Shown: positions 34,587 to 46,783, counted from the first letter of the stretch. The stretch: 64,000 bases of DNA from Actinocorallia sp. API 0066 (GCF_020991275.1 NZ_JAJLQY010000017.1:62001-126000), one strand, 5' to 3'. Numbers and translations: made by a program. The notes: generated by a model not told the origin, from the sequence alone.

Positions 34587-34677
34587 AGCTCGGGGAAGCC
34601 CGCGATAGCGGGATAGACGCCGCTTGCTCCGCGTACCCCCGAGCGTGGAGCGGGCGGCGTCTCCTGCTTCCCGGGCT
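34587..34677. other. Potential branched RNA structure between the GNAT gene and dapA
   Basis: On the plus strand AGCTC-G-GGGAAGC (34587-34599) can pair with GCTTCCCGGGCT (34666-34677), leaving one bulged G. Inside are a CCCGC-GATA-GCGGG hairpin (34599-34612) and a long hairpin with outer arms AGACGCCGC/GCGGCGTCT (34615-34623/34654-34662) and inner arms 34626-34633/34644-34651. The apical loop holds CCCCGAG, complementary to CTCGGGG of the outer stem, so two folds compete or a pseudoknot forms. It could be an attenuator, terminator or small RNA. No known riboswitch class was recognised. Confidence 0.4.
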
Positions 34678-34760
34678 GTGTCCGCTTGACCCCGGGCCCG
34701 ATCGAACACGGTTTTCCACAGGTCGGCGGGCTCCGGCACACCCGTGTCCGCCGCGCGGGG

Positions 34761-34766
34761 TACGGT
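34761..34766 (+). promoter_or_regulatory. Candidate -10 box for dapA-rnj
   Basis: TACGGT ends 7 nt before the dapA ATG, with no ribosome site between. If used, dapA is leaderless and the structured region upstream lies outside its mRNA. Confidence 0.4.
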
Positions 34767-34773
34767 TCGGTGC

Positions 34774-35691
34774 ATGGCACCCAGCACAACACCCGACGCT
34801 CCGTTCGGCAGGATGCTCACCGCGATGATCACCCCGATGCGCGCGGACGGCTCCGTCGACGTCGACGGCGCCGCCGAGCTCGCCGCCCATCTGGTGGACG
34901 AGTGCCGCCACGACGGCCTGGTGATCAACGGCACCACCGGTGAGTCCCCCACCACGAACGACGCCGAGAAAGAGAGCGTCCTGCGCGCGGTCGTCGAGAC
35001 CGTGGGCGACCGGGCGGTCATCGTGTTCGGAGCCGGCAGCAACGACACGCGGCACAGCATCGAGCTGGCCGGGATGGCCCAGCGGGCGGGCGCCGACGGC
35101 CTGCTCACCGTCTGCCCGTACTACAACAAGCCGCCGCAGGAGGGTATCTACCGTCACATGACGGCTATCGCCGATGCCTCCGACCTTCCCGTGATGCTCT
35201 ACGACATCCCGGGCAGGGCGGGCGTGCCGATCGAGAGCGAGACCCTGATCCGGCTGGCCGCACACCCCCGGATCGTCGCCGTCAAGGACGCCAAGGCCGA
35301 CCTCTTCGCCTCCTCCCAGGTGATGGCGGCCACCGACCTCGCGTACTACTCCGGCGACGACAACCTGAACCTCGCCTGGCTGTCCCAGGGGGCCGTCGGG
35401 TTCGTCAGCGTCGTGGGCCACGTGGCGGGCGCCGAACTGCATGAGATGATTGAGCTCTACCGGTCCGGTGACGTCACCGGAGCGCTGGCTATCCACCGCC
35501 GGCTGCTCCCCGTCGTCACCGCGATCATGACCAGGACCCAGGGGGTCATCGCGGTCAAGGCCGCGCTGAGCCTGCTGGGCAAGCCCAGCGGGGTGGTGCG
35601 CGCCCCGCTCGTGGACGCGACGCCGGAGTTCACGGCGCGACTGCGCGAAGACTTGATCACAGGGGGTATCAAAGTGGAGGCCGCTGAGTGA
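34774..35691 (+). CDS. dapA: 4-hydroxy-tetrahydrodipicolinate synthase
   Basis: The 305-residue enzyme shows family landmarks: INGTTGESPT, ADGLLTVCPYYNKPPQEG with the catalytic tyrosine, LYDIPGRAG, and the Schiff-base lysine in VAVKDAKADL. It condenses pyruvate with aspartate semialdehyde in lysine and diaminopimelate synthesis. ATG 34774 gives MAPSTTPDAPFGRMLTAM. The open frame begins 30 bp earlier. It is followed after 19 bp by rnj, the standard actinobacterial arrangement, while dapB lies about 6 kb away on the other strand. Confidence 0.96.
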   Translation: MAPSTTPDAPFGRMLTAMITPMRADGSVDVDGAAELAAHLVDECRHDGLVINGTTGESPTTNDAEKESVLRAVVETVGDRAVIVFGAGSNDTRHSIELAGMAQRAGADGLLTVCPYYNKPPQEGIYRHMTAIADASDLPVMLYDIPGRAGVPIESETLIRLAAHPRIVAVKDAKADLFASSQVMAATDLAYYSGDDNLNLAWLSQGAVGFVSVVGHVAGAELHEMIELYRSGDVTGALAIHRRLLPVVTAIMTRTQGVIAVKAALSLLGKPSGVVRAPLVDATPEFTARLREDLITGGIKVEAAE

Positions 35692-35710
35692 GTTCGACCG
35701 GGGGTGGCGC

Positions 35711-37399
35711 ATGAGCCACCCGCATCCCGAGCTGGGCCCGCCGCCGGCGCTGCCGCAGGGCGCCCTGCGGATCGTCGCGCTGGGCGGGCTCGGCGAGATC
35801 GGCCGCAACATGGCCGTCTTCGAGTACGACGGCAGGCTGCTGATCATCGACTGCGGCGTGCTCTTCCCCGAGGAGGAGCAGCCGGGAGTCGATCTGATCC
35901 TGCCGGACTTCGAGTACATCCGCGACAGGCTGGGCGACATCCAGGCGGTGATCCTCACCCACGGGCACGAGGACCACATCGGCGCCGTCCCGTACCTGCT
36001 GCGCGAGCGCCCCGACATTCCCCTCGTCGGTTCGCGGCTCACCCTCGCGCTGGTCGAGGCCAAGCTCACCGAGCACCGGATCAAACCGAACCTGCAGGTC
36101 GTCGCGGACGGCGAGCGGCGCACGATCGGGCCGTTCGAGTGCGAGTTCCTCGCCGTCAACCACTCCATCCCGGACGCGATGGCGGTGGCGGTCCGCACCC
36201 CGGCCGGGCTCGTCGTGCACACCGGCGACTTCAAGATGGACCAGCTCCCACTGGACGGCAGGCTCACCGACCTCGGCACGTTCGCCAGGCTCGGCGGCGA
36301 GGGCATCGACCTGCTGATGTCGGACTCGACCAACGCCGAGGTGCCCGGGTTCGTCACCAACGAACGCGACATCTCCGGCGCCATCGACAACGTGTTCCGC
36401 ACCGCCCAGGAGCGGATCATCGTTGCCTGCTTCGCCTCCCACGTGCACCGCGTCCAGCAGGTGCTGAACGCCGCCGTGAAAGCGGGGCGCAAGGTCGCCT
36501 TCGTCGGCAGGTCCATGGTCCGCAACATGGGCGTGGCGCGCGAACTGGGCTACCTGGAGGTGCCGGACGGCCTGCTCGTGGACGCCAAGGCGCTGGACGA
36601 CCTGCCACCCGAGAAGATCGTCCTGGTCTGCACCGGGTCGCAGGGCGAGCCGATGTCCGCGCTGTCCCGGATGGCCAACCGCGACCACCACCAGATCCGG
36701 ATCACCGACCGCGACACCGTGATGCTCGCCTCGTCGCTGATCCCCGGCAACGAGAACTCGGTCAACCGGGTGATCAACGGGCTGACCCGGTGGGGCGCGC
36801 GCGTCGTGCACAAGGGCAACGCCCTCGTCCACGTGTCCGGGCACTCCTCGGCGGGCGAACTGCTCTTCCTGCTCAACCTGACCAAACCGTCCAACTTCAT
36901 GCCGGTGCACGGCGAATGGCGGCACCTGCGGGCGCACGCCAAACTCGCCGCGCTCACCGGGGTGCCCGACGAGAACATCGTCATCGCCGAGGACGGCGTT
37001 GTGGTGGACCTCGTCGACGGGCACGCGCAGATCACCGGCGCCGTCCCGGCCGGGTACGTCTACGTGGACGGCTCCAGCGTGGGCGAGATCACCGAGACGT
37101 CGCTCAAGGACCGGCGCATCCTCGGCGAGGAGGGGTTCGTCTCCGTCGTCGTGGTGATCGACTCCTCCACCGGCAAGGTCATCGCGGGTCCCGAGATCCA
37201 CGCGCGCGGCGCGGGCATCGGCGACGAGGACTTCCGCGAGGTCCTCGACCGGATCGACGGGGCGCTGGCCGAGGCCGCCGCCGACGGGATCGCCGACGGG
37301 CACCAGATCCGGCAGAAGATGCGCCGCACGGTCGGCAAGTGGGTCAACGAGTCCTACCGCCGCCGTCCGATGATCGTCCCCGTCGTCATCGAAGCCTGA
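35711..37399 (+). CDS. rnj: Ribonuclease J
   Basis: A 562-residue metallo-beta-lactamase/beta-CASP nuclease. The zinc motif is LTHGHEDHIGAV, followed by LVVHTGDFKMD; beta-CASP motifs include LLMSDSTNAE, VCTGSQGEPMSAL and VHVSGHSSAGEL. RNase J has 5'-3' exo- and endonuclease activity in mRNA decay and rRNA maturation. Start codon 35711 follows GGGGGTGG closely. It is probably co-transcribed with dapA. Confidence 0.96.
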   Translation: MSHPHPELGPPPALPQGALRIVALGGLGEIGRNMAVFEYDGRLLIIDCGVLFPEEEQPGVDLILPDFEYIRDRLGDIQAVILTHGHEDHIGAVPYLLRERPDIPLVGSRLTLALVEAKLTEHRIKPNLQVVADGERRTIGPFECEFLAVNHSIPDAMAVAVRTPAGLVVHTGDFKMDQLPLDGRLTDLGTFARLGGEGIDLLMSDSTNAEVPGFVTNERDISGAIDNVFRTAQERIIVACFASHVHRVQQVLNAAVKAGRKVAFVGRSMVRNMGVARELGYLEVPDGLLVDAKALDDLPPEKIVLVCTGSQGEPMSALSRMANRDHHQIRITDRDTVMLASSLIPGNENSVNRVINGLTRWGARVVHKGNALVHVSGHSSAGELLFLLNLTKPSNFMPVHGEWRHLRAHAKLAALTGVPDENIVIAEDGVVVDLVDGHAQITGAVPAGYVYVDGSSVGEITETSLKDRRILGEEGFVSVVVVIDSSTGKVIAGPEIHARGAGIGDEDFREVLDRIDGALAEAAADGIADGHQIRQKMRRTVGKWVNESYRRRPMIVPVVIEA

Positions 37400-37503
37400 C
37401 CGGCCCCGGGTCCCGCCGTCACCCCAACACGACGGGACCCGCCCGGTCCGGCCCGCGAGGCCCTAGGCTCCGACCAAGGACCCCCGAGCCGCAGAGGTGC
37501 ACC

Positions 37504-39531
37504 ATGGCCGAACCGCTGAGACCGGACGACCCGGTCGCCCTCGGGCCCTACCGGCTGCGGGAGCGCCTGGGGGCCGGAGGCATGGGCACCGTGTTCCTCG
37601 CCGAGGGCGCCGACGGGCGAAGGGTCGCCGTCAAGGTGATCAACCCCGGCGTCGCGGGAGACGCGGAGTTCCAGACCCGGTTCCGCCGCGAGGTGGCGGC
37701 GGCGCGCCGGGTCCGCAGGTTCTGCACGGCGCCCGTCCTGGACGCCTCGGTGGACGCGCCGCCGCTCTACGTCGTCACCGAGTACGTCGCGGGGCCGACG
37801 CTGCAGGAGGCGGTCCGCCGCGACGGGCCGATGCGCGGCGCGGACCTCGAAGGTCTGGCCGTCGGGATCGCGACGGCGCTGTCGGCCATCCACGACGCGG
37901 GACTCGTGCACCGCGACCTCAAGCCCGCGAACGTGCTGCTGTCGGCGGTCGGGCCGCGCGTCATCGACTTCGGCATCGCGCGCGCCGTCGACGTCGAGGG
38001 TGTCACCGCGACGGGCCAGCTCCTCGGCACGCCCGCCTACATGGCGCCCGAGCAGATCACCGGCGAGCCGGTCTCGCCCGCCACCGACGTCTTCGCCTGG
38101 GCGTGCGTCGTCGCCTACGCGGGCACCGGCCGCGCCCCCTTCGCCGGCGCCACCCTCCCCCAGATCCTCTACCGCGTCGCCCACGACCCGCCCGACCTCA
38201 CCGGCCTCGACCCGGCCCTCCTCCCCCTCGTCACCGCCGCCCTCAACAAGTCCTCCACCACCCGCCCCACCGTCCCCGACCTCCTCACCCACCTCACCGG
38301 CCGCCCCGACCCCACCACCCCCACATCACCACCCCCCAACCCTCCGCACCACGACCCCCCAACACCCACCACCGACGGACGCGCGGCAAGCCCCGTCCCC
38401 CCACCGGTCGGCTCGCCCTACGAGACTCCGGCAGCACCCACGACAGACGGACGCGCGGCCGGCCCCACGTCACACCCGGACGGACGGCCGCACCACGACG
38501 CACCGGCGGCGCCCACCGCCGAAGGGTGGGCGGCGAGCCCCGCCACTCCGTCGGGCGGCCCGCCGCACCACGGCACCCCGGCGACACCCACGACAGACGG
38601 ACGGGTGGCAGGCCCCACGTCGCCCTCGGGCGAGCGGCCGCGCTACGACGCGTCGGCGGCGTCCGGCGGCGATGGGTGGGCGGCGGGGCCCTCGGCTCCG
38701 GCGGGCGGTCCGGCGCGCTACGACGGGCCCGAGAGCGCTGCTGGCGGGCGGGTGGTGGGGCCTGCGGCGCCTTCGGGCGGGCTGCCGCGTCATGACGTGA
38801 CGGCGGGGGCTTCCGGGGCTGAGGACTCCGGGGCTCGGCGCGGGTACGAGGCGGAGGGAGCGCCTGGGGGCGGGTGGGCGGCGGGTCACGGGGCCGGGTA
38901 TGGGGCGGGGCGGGAGGTTCCGCCGCCTTCGCCGGGGCCGGGGGCCACGGTGCCGGGCGCCGCTCAGGGGACGCAGGGGGCCTGGGGGGGCGGTGTGGGG
39001 CCTGGGGCGGGAGGTGCGCCGCGAGGCGGGCAGGCGGGTTCTGGGGGGCGGCGGCGGGCGCGGGTCGTGTTGGCGGTGGTGCTGGCGCTGGTGGTGGGGG
39101 CCGGGGTGTTGGTGGGGCTGTCCGGGGTGTTCGGCGACAACCCGGACAGCTCGCCCTCCTCGACCGTCGGCGACGACCCCGACCGGGCGCTGGAGGAGGT
39201 GCCGCAGACGTTCGTCGGCACCTGGGAGGGCCATGTCGAGCAGGGCGGCGCCAACGTGAACTCGTTCACCGTGACGGTGCGGATCGAGGGCGGCGCGCGC
39301 GGCTCCCACGTCGGCGGCACCAGCTACCCCGAACTGTCGTGCACCGGCGCGCTCACCCTGGTGCACGCGACCTCGCGGTTCCTCTCGGTCACCGAGACCA
39401 TCACCGCCGGAGGCTGCGCCCCCACCTCCGACGTCACCGTCACCTACGAGGACGACGTGCTCCGCTTCGAGTTCACCGACTCCAGGGGCAACCACGGCAA
39501 CGGCGAACTCACCCGCGTCGGCAACCGCTGA
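37504..39531 (+). CDS. Receptor-type Ser/Thr protein kinase with repeat linker and unusual sensor domain
   Basis: A 675-residue protein. The PknB-like kinase domain (residues 15-270) has the glycine loop GAGGMG, VAVKVI, HRDLKPANVLL, the DFG motif in RVIDFGIARA, and GTPAYMAPEQ. A Pro/Ala/Gly-rich linker (about 275-515) contains six imperfect 25-residue repeats built around DGRAAGPTS. One membrane helix (VVLAVVLALVVGAGVLVGLS) follows, then an outside domain of about 105 residues beginning GTWEGHVEQGG, with two cysteines. There are no PASTA repeats, so it is not the cell-wall PknB. The ligand is unknown. ATG 37504 follows AGAGG. Confidence 0.9.
   Translation: MAEPLRPDDPVALGPYRLRERLGAGGMGTVFLAEGADGRRVAVKVINPGVAGDAEFQTRFRREVAAARRVRRFCTAPVLDASVDAPPLYVVTEYVAGPTLQEAVRRDGPMRGADLEGLAVGIATALSAIHDAGLVHRDLKPANVLLSAVGPRVIDFGIARAVDVEGVTATGQLLGTPAYMAPEQITGEPVSPATDVFAWACVVAYAGTGRAPFAGATLPQILYRVAHDPPDLTGLDPALLPLVTAALNKSSTTRPTVPDLLTHLTGRPDPTTPTSPPPNPPHHDPPTPTTDGRAASPVPPPVGSPYETPAAPTTDGRAAGPTSHPDGRPHHDAPAAPTAEGWAASPATPSGGPPHHGTPATPTTDGRVAGPTSPSGERPRYDASAASGGDGWAAGPSAPAGGPARYDGPESAAGGRVVGPAAPSGGLPRHDVTAGASGAEDSGARRGYEAEGAPGGGWAAGHGAGYGAGREVPPPSPGPGATVPGAAQGTQGAWGGGVGPGAGGAPRGGQAGSGGRRRARVVLAVVLALVVGAGVLVGLSGVFGDNPDSSPSSTVGDDPDRALEEVPQTFVGTWEGHVEQGGANVNSFTVTVRIEGGARGSHVGGTSYPELSCTGALTLVHATSRFLSVTETITAGGCAPTSDVTVTYEDDVLRFEFTDSRGNHGNGELTRVGNR
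38371..38820 (+). repeat. In-frame 75-bp imperfect repeats in the kinase linker
   Basis: About six copies of a 25-codon unit built on DGRAAGPTSHPDGRPHHDA occur in the kinase linker. Composition changes from C-rich before the repeats to G-rich after them on the coding strand. Confidence 0.7.
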
Positions 39532-39553
39532 ACCCGGCCGCCAATGAACACAG

Positions 39554-40213
39554 CTACCAGGTGATCTCGGGTTGGCCGGAGTCGGCGAGTGCCTTGTTGG
39601 TCTTGCTGAAGGGCTGGGTGCCGAAGAAGGTGCGGGCCGAGAGCGGGCTCGGGTGGGCGGACTCGTGCACGACGTGGTGGGGTGCCGTCACCAGTGCGGC
39701 CTTCTTGCGGGCGTAGGCGCCCCACAGGATGAACACGACGCGGGTGGGCTTGGCGTTGAGGGCGCGGATGGCGGCGTCGGTGAACTCCTCCCAGCCCTTC
39801 TTGGCGTGTGATCCGGCCTCGCCCGCGCGCACCGTCAGCACCGCGTTGAGCAGCAGCACACCCTGGTCGGCCCAGCGGGAGAGGTCGCCGCTGGTGCCGG
39901 GCGGCACGCCGAGGTCGGCGGCGAGCTCCTTGTAGATGTTGCGCAGCGACGGCGGCGGCTTGACGCCCTCGCGGACGCTGAAGCTCATCCCGTGCGCCTG
40001 GCCGGGCCCGTGGTACGGGTCCTGCCCGAGGATGAGGACCCGCGCGTCGGCAAGGCGGGTGCGGTGGAACGCGGCGAAGAGGTCGTCGCGGGGCGGGTAC
40101 ACCGTGCCGGCCGCGTACTCCGCCTCGACGAAGGAGCCGAGGGCCGCGGTGGCGAGGGGATCGAGGTCCATGGCGTCCCGCCAGTCCCCCGGAAGCTGCT
40201 CGATCAAGTCCAT
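39554..40213 (-). CDS. ung: Uracil-DNA glycosylase, family 1
   Basis: The 219-residue enzyme carries the water-activating motif GQDPYHG (residues 63-69, catalytic Asp65) and the DNA-intercalation loop HPSPLSA near the C-terminus, plus GVLLLNAVLTVRAGE. It removes uracil from DNA. The ATG at 40211-40213 starts MDLIEQLPGDWRD. TAGGGT 7 nt upstream suggests a leaderless transcript. It is convergent with the kinase and divergent from the ModA-like gene. Confidence 0.95.
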   Translation of the reverse strand: MDLIEQLPGDWRDAMDLDPLATAALGSFVEAEYAAGTVYPPRDDLFAAFHRTRLADARVLILGQDPYHGPGQAHGMSFSVREGVKPPPSLRNIYKELAADLGVPPGTSGDLSRWADQGVLLLNAVLTVRAGEAGSHAKKGWEEFTDAAIRALNAKPTRVVFILWGAYARKKAALVTAPHHVVHESAHPSPLSARTFFGTQPFSKTNKALADSGQPEITW

Positions 40214-40220
40214 GCGCCCG

Positions 40221-40226
40221 ACCCTA
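40221..40226 (-). promoter_or_regulatory. Candidate -10 box for ung
   Basis: On the minus strand TAGGGT ends 7 nt before the ung ATG, with no ribosome site. Confidence 0.4.
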
Positions 40227-40280
40227 GCCGCCGCCACTGACAAAGCCGGGGTAATCGCGTGTGCCGTACTTGATCCCGTT

Positions 40281-41015
40281 ATGGTCGTGCCCATGCGCCC
40301 CCTGGTGACCGCCGTCGTCGTCCTGCTCGCCGCCACGGGATGCGCCGCCGACTCCGGCGGGCGGGCCACCCTGCGCGTCCTGGCCGACGCCGCGCTCGCC
40401 GAGGTGTTCGCCGACCTGACGGCCGTCTACCACCAGCACACCCCGCACGTGGCGTTCCGCCTGGACGTCGGCACCCGCGACCTGGCCGACGAGGTGGAGC
40501 ACGCCGACGTCGTCGCGACGAGCGACACCGCGTCCCTGGAGCCGGTCAGGAAGGACCTGGGCACCCCGCACATCGTGGCGAGCAACGCGCTCACCATCGC
40601 CGTCGCGCCGGGCAACCCGCAGAAGCTCACCGGGGTCAGGTCGCTCTCCCGGCAGAAGCTGAGGGTCGTGCTCGGCACCTCGGTGGGCCCGCTCGGCAGG
40701 TACTCGCGTGAGGTGCTCACCAAGGCGGGCGTGCCGGTGCGGATCCGCTCGGAGGAGGTCGACTCGCGGGCCGTGCTCAGCCTCGTGCGGGCCGGACGCG
40801 CCGACGCGGGCCTGGTCTACATCACGGACATGAAGACGGCGGGGGCCGCCGCGAGCAGCGTGGCGATCCCCGCCGTGTTCAACGTCAAGGCGCTGTTCCC
40901 GGTGGCGCCGGTGGCCGGGTCGCGGCACCTGCCGGAGGCCACCGCGTTCGTCGCCTGGCTCACCGGGGCCGAGGCCCGCGCCCTGTTCCACAAGTACGGC
41001 TTCCAGGCCCCCTGA
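40281..41015 (+). CDS. ModA-like substrate-binding lipoprotein, orphan
   Basis: A 244-residue protein (240 if the ATG at 40293 is used) with a signal peptide ending in the lipobox LAATGC. The mature part matches molybdate-type binding proteins: LRVLADAALAEVFADLTAVY, ASNALTIAVAPGNP, and SLVRAGRADAGLVYITD. ModA proteins deliver molybdate or tungstate to ModBC. No permease or ATPase gene is nearby, so it either works with distant partners or has another ligand. It lies divergent from ung. Confidence 0.82.
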   Translation: MVVPMRPLVTAVVVLLAATGCAADSGGRATLRVLADAALAEVFADLTAVYHQHTPHVAFRLDVGTRDLADEVEHADVVATSDTASLEPVRKDLGTPHIVASNALTIAVAPGNPQKLTGVRSLSRQKLRVVLGTSVGPLGRYSREVLTKAGVPVRIRSEEVDSRAVLSLVRAGRADAGLVYITDMKTAGAAASSVAIPAVFNVKALFPVAPVAGSRHLPEATAFVAWLTGAEARALFHKYGFQAP

Positions 41016-41051
41016 CGGGCGCTCGGGGCCGTCCGGGGCGCTCGGTCCAGG

Positions 41052-43826
<2,775 letters not shown>

Positions 43827-43944
43827 TGCTGCTGCCTTTCGACGGCCGGTGGTGGTGGCCGCCGGGGCGGCCTGGGGGCCAAGCGCAGACCGACCGGTCC
43901 GCCGCGCGAGGGGCGGAACCGGCCGGTCGGCATGGCTGGGTGGA

Positions 43945-46284
43945 TCAGGAGTTGCGGTCGGCGCGGTCGCCCCGGTCGGAGGCCGGTCGACGGGTCCGGG
44001 TGCGGCGCTGGCGCGGCCCGGAGTCGCCGCCGTCGCCCACGGGAGCCGACTCGGCCGGAGCCTCGCCGCCGTCACCGGACGGCGCGGCCGCCGCCTCCTT
44101 CTCGATCACCTCGACCGGGACCAGCGACAGCTTGCCGCGCGGGTCGATCTCGGTGACCTCGACCTGGATCTTGTCGCCGACCTTGATGAAGTCGTCGACG
44201 TTCTCGATCCGCACGCCGCCGTGCAGCTTGCGCAGCTGGGAGACGTGCAGCAGGCCGTCCTTGCCGGGCATGAGCGACACGAACGCGCCGAACGTCGTCG
44301 TCTTCACGACGGTGCCCAGGTAGCGCTCGCCGATCTCCGGCAGGTGCGGGTTGGCGATCGAGTTGATCGCCTGCCGCGCCGCCTCGGCCGCCGGGCCGTT
44401 GGTCGCGCCGACGTAGATCGTGCCGTCGTCCTCGATCGTGATCTCGGCGCCGGTGTCGGCCTGGATCGAGTTGATCATCTTGCCCTTCGGGCCGATGACC
44501 TCGCCGATCTTGTCCACCGGGACCTTGATCGTGATGATGCGCGGCGCGAACTCGCTCATCTCGGCGGTGCCCTCGATGGCGTCCTCCATGACGTCGAGGA
44601 TCGCCAGGCGGGCGCCGCGGGCCTGGCGCAGCGCGGCGGCCAGCACCTCGGCGGGGATGCCGTCGAGCTTGGTGTCGAGCTGGAGCGCGGTGATGAGGTC
44701 GCGGGTGCCGGCGACCTTGAAGTCCATGTCGCCGAACGCGTCCTCGGCGCCGAGGATGTCGGTCAGGGTGACGTACTCGCCGCCCTCGTGGATGAGGCCC
44801 ATGGCGATGCCCGCGACGGGCGCCTTCAGCGGCACGCCCGCGTCCAGCAGCGACATCGTGGAAGCGCAGACCGAGCCCATCGAGGTCGAGCCGTTGGAGC
44901 CGAGCGCCTCGGACACCTGGCGGATCGCGTAGGGGAACTCCTCGCGCGTCGGCAGCACCGGCAGCAGCGCCCGCTCGGCGAGCGCGCCGTGGCCGATCTC
45001 GCGGCGCTTGGGCGAGCCCACCCGGCCGGTCTCACCGACCGAGTAGGGCGGGAAGTTGTAGTTGTGCATGTAGCGCTTGGTGCGCTCGGGGTTCAGCGTG
45101 TCGATCGTCTGCTCCATCCGGAGCATGTTCAGCGTGGTGACGCCCAGGATCTGGGTCTCGCCGCGCTCGAACAGCGCGGAGCCGTGCACGCGGGGCACCA
45201 CGTGCGCCTCGGCCGACAGCTGCCGGATGTCCTTGACGCCACGGCCGTCGATGCGGACGCCGGCGCTGATGATCCGCTCACGGACCAGCTTCTTGGTGAG
45301 GGCGCGGATCGCCGCCGGGATCTCCTTCTCGCGGCCCTCGAAGCGCTCGGCGAGCTTCTCGACGGTGATGGCCTGCAGCTCGGCGAGGCGCTCCTCGCGC
45401 TCCTGCTTGCCCGCGATGGTGAGCGCCTCGGCGAGGTCGCCGGCCAGCTCGGCGGTGACGGCCTCCAGCACGTCGCCCTCGTAGTCGAGGAAGACGGGGT
45501 ACTCGGCGGTCTCCTTGGCCGCGACCCGGGCGAGTTCCTCCTGCGCCCGGCACAGCTCCTTGATGAACGGCTTGGCCGCCTCCAGGCCCTGCGCGACGGT
45601 CTCCTCGGTCGGGCCGACGGCGCCGTCCTGGACCAGGCCCAGGGTGCCGGTGGTGGACTCGGCCTCCACCATCATGATCGCCACGTCGCCGTCGGGCAGG
45701 GTGCGCCCGGCGACGACCATGTCGAACGTGGCCTTCTCCAGCTCCAGGTGGGTCGGGAACGCCACCCACTGGCCGTCGACCAGCGCGACGCGGACGCCGC
45801 CGATCGGGCCGGAGAAGGGCAGGCCCGCCAGCTGGGTGGACATCGACGCGGCGTTGATCGCGGCGACGTCGTACAGGTGCTCGGGGTGCAGCGACATGAC
45901 CGTCACCACGACCTGGATCTCGTTGCGCAGGCCCTTGACGAAGGACGGGCGCAGCGGCCGGTCGATGAGACGGCAGGTCAGGACCGCGTCCTCGGACGGG
46001 CGGCCCTCACGGCGGAAGAACGAGCCGGGGATCCGGCCCGCCGCGTACATGCGCTCCTCGACGTCCACCGTGAGGGGGAAGAAGTCGAGGTTGTCCTTGG
46101 GCCGCTTGGAGGCGGTCGTCGCGGACAGGATCATGGTCTCGTCGTCAAGGTAGACGACGGCCGAGCCGGCGGCCTGGCGCGCGAGACGGCCGGTCTCGAA
46201 GCGCAGCTTGCGGACGCCGAAGGCGCCGTTGTCGATCACGGCTTCGGAGCTGTGCGCTCCATCGATGCGGACGGCATCTGACAC
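43945..46284 (-). CDS. pnp: Polyribonucleotide nucleotidyltransferase (PNPase)
   Basis: The 779-residue enzyme starts at GTG behind AGGAGG. It contains two RNase PH domains (the second with [20 protein letters not shown] and [10 protein letters not shown]), a KH domain ([19 protein letters not shown]) and an S1 domain ([20 protein letters not shown]), with a basic/Arg-rich tail. It degrades RNA phosphorolytically and adds 3' tails. rpsO lies upstream, as usual; a strong hairpin between them should terminate or be processed by RNase III. Confidence 0.97.
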   Translation of the reverse strand: MSDAVRIDGAHSSEAVIDNGAFGVRKLRFETGRLARQAAGSAVVYLDDETMILSATTASKRPKDNLDFFPLTVDVEERMYAAGRIPGSFFRREGRPSEDAVLTCRLIDRPLRPSFVKGLRNEIQVVVTVMSLHPEHLYDVAAINAASMSTQLAGLPFSGPIGGVRVALVDGQWVAFPTHLELEKATFDMVVAGRTLPDGDVAIMMVEAESTTGTLGLVQDGAVGPTEETVAQGLEAAKPFIKELCRAQEELARVAAKETAEYPVFLDYEGDVLEAVTAELAGDLAEALTIAGKQEREERLAELQAITVEKLAERFEGREKEIPAAIRALTKKLVRERIISAGVRIDGRGVKDIRQLSAEAHVVPRVHGSALFERGETQILGVTTLNMLRMEQTIDTLNPERTKRYMHNYNFPPYSVGETGRVGSPKRREIGHGALAERALLPVLPTREEFPYAIRQVSEALGSNGSTSMGSVCASTMSLLDAGVPLKAPVAGIAMGLIHEGGEYVTLTDILGAEDAFGDMDFKVAGTRDLITALQLDTKLDGIPAEVLAAALRQARGARLAILDVMEDAIEGTAEMSEFAPRIITIKVPVDKIGEVIGPKGKMINSIQADTGAEITIEDDGTIYVGATNGPAAEAARQAINSIANPHLPEIGERYLGTVVKTTTFGAFVSLMPGKDGLLHVSQLRKLHGGVRIENVDDFIKVGDKIQVEVTEIDPRGKLSLVPVEVIEKEAAAAPSGDGGEAPAESAPVGDGGDSGPRQRRTRTRRPASDRGDRADRNS

Positions 46285-46364
46285 GGGAAACCTCCTGGTT
46301 TCGTCGCTCCCCGCTCCACGTGTCCCTCGCCCGAGATTCCCCGCCGGTCTTCGATCGAAGCCCG

Positions 46365-46379
46365 CGGATCCTGGATCCG
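46365..46379. other. CGGATCC-T-GGATCCG dyad in the pnp upstream region
   Basis: A perfect 15-bp dyad lies about 80 bp upstream of the pnp start. It could form a short leader hairpin or be a protein site; no more can be said. Confidence 0.25.
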
Positions 46380-46471
46380 ATGGCCACTACCGAGGACCGG
46401 CCCTCGAATGCGTCGGAAAATACGTTCGCGGGCTTACATGTGTTTATTCCACGATTTTCAGTTGTCTAGCA

Positions 46472-46508
46472 CTGAGGGAGTGGCCCGGATGGCGGGCCAC
46501 TCCCTCAG
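46472..46508 (-). terminator. Strong hairpin after rpsO
   Basis: CTGAGGGAGTGGCCCG and its exact complement form a 16-bp stem around a 5-nt loop, 5 bp past the rpsO stop. It is a terminator or the processing hairpin common in rpsO-pnp spacers. Confidence 0.8.
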
Positions 46509-46513
46509 GGACG

Positions 46514-46783
46514 CTAGCGGCGCAGACCGAGGCGCTCGATCAGCTGGCGGTACCGGCTGATGTCCTTGTTCTGCAGGTACTTGAGCAGCCGGCGGCGGCG
46601 GCCGACCAGCAGCAGCAGCCCACGGCGGCTGTGGTGGTCGTGCTTGTGCGCCTTGAGGTGCTCGGTGAGGTCGTTGATCCGCCGGGTCAGCAGCGCGACC
46701 TGGACCTCCGGGGATCCGGTGTCACCCTCACTGGTCGCATACTCGGCGATGATCTGGTTCTTGACGGCGGTGTCCAGGGACAC
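46514..46783 (-). CDS. rpsO: 30S ribosomal protein S15
   Basis: An 89-residue protein with the S15 signature [40 protein letters not shown] and RRRRLLKYL. Start is GTG behind AAGGAG. S15 binds 16S rRNA early in small-subunit assembly and often autoregulates its mRNA. It lies upstream of pnp, separated by a terminator-like hairpin. The 190 bp before it hold its promoter and the end of the ribF transcript. Confidence 0.98.
   Translation of the reverse strand: MSLDTAVKNQIIAEYATSEGDTGSPEVQVALLTRRINDLTEHLKAHKHDHHSRRGLLLLVGRRRRLLKYLQNKDISRYRQLIERLGLRR

Noticed and set aside
34587-34677. A lysine riboswitch upstream of dapA
   Set aside because: The conserved L-box core was not recognised and the likely dapA start site lies downstream of the structure.
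35704-37503. In-frame extension of the kinase gene back through rnj
   Set aside because: It is a shadow of rnj. The kinase domain begins directly after ATG 37504, which has a ribosome site.
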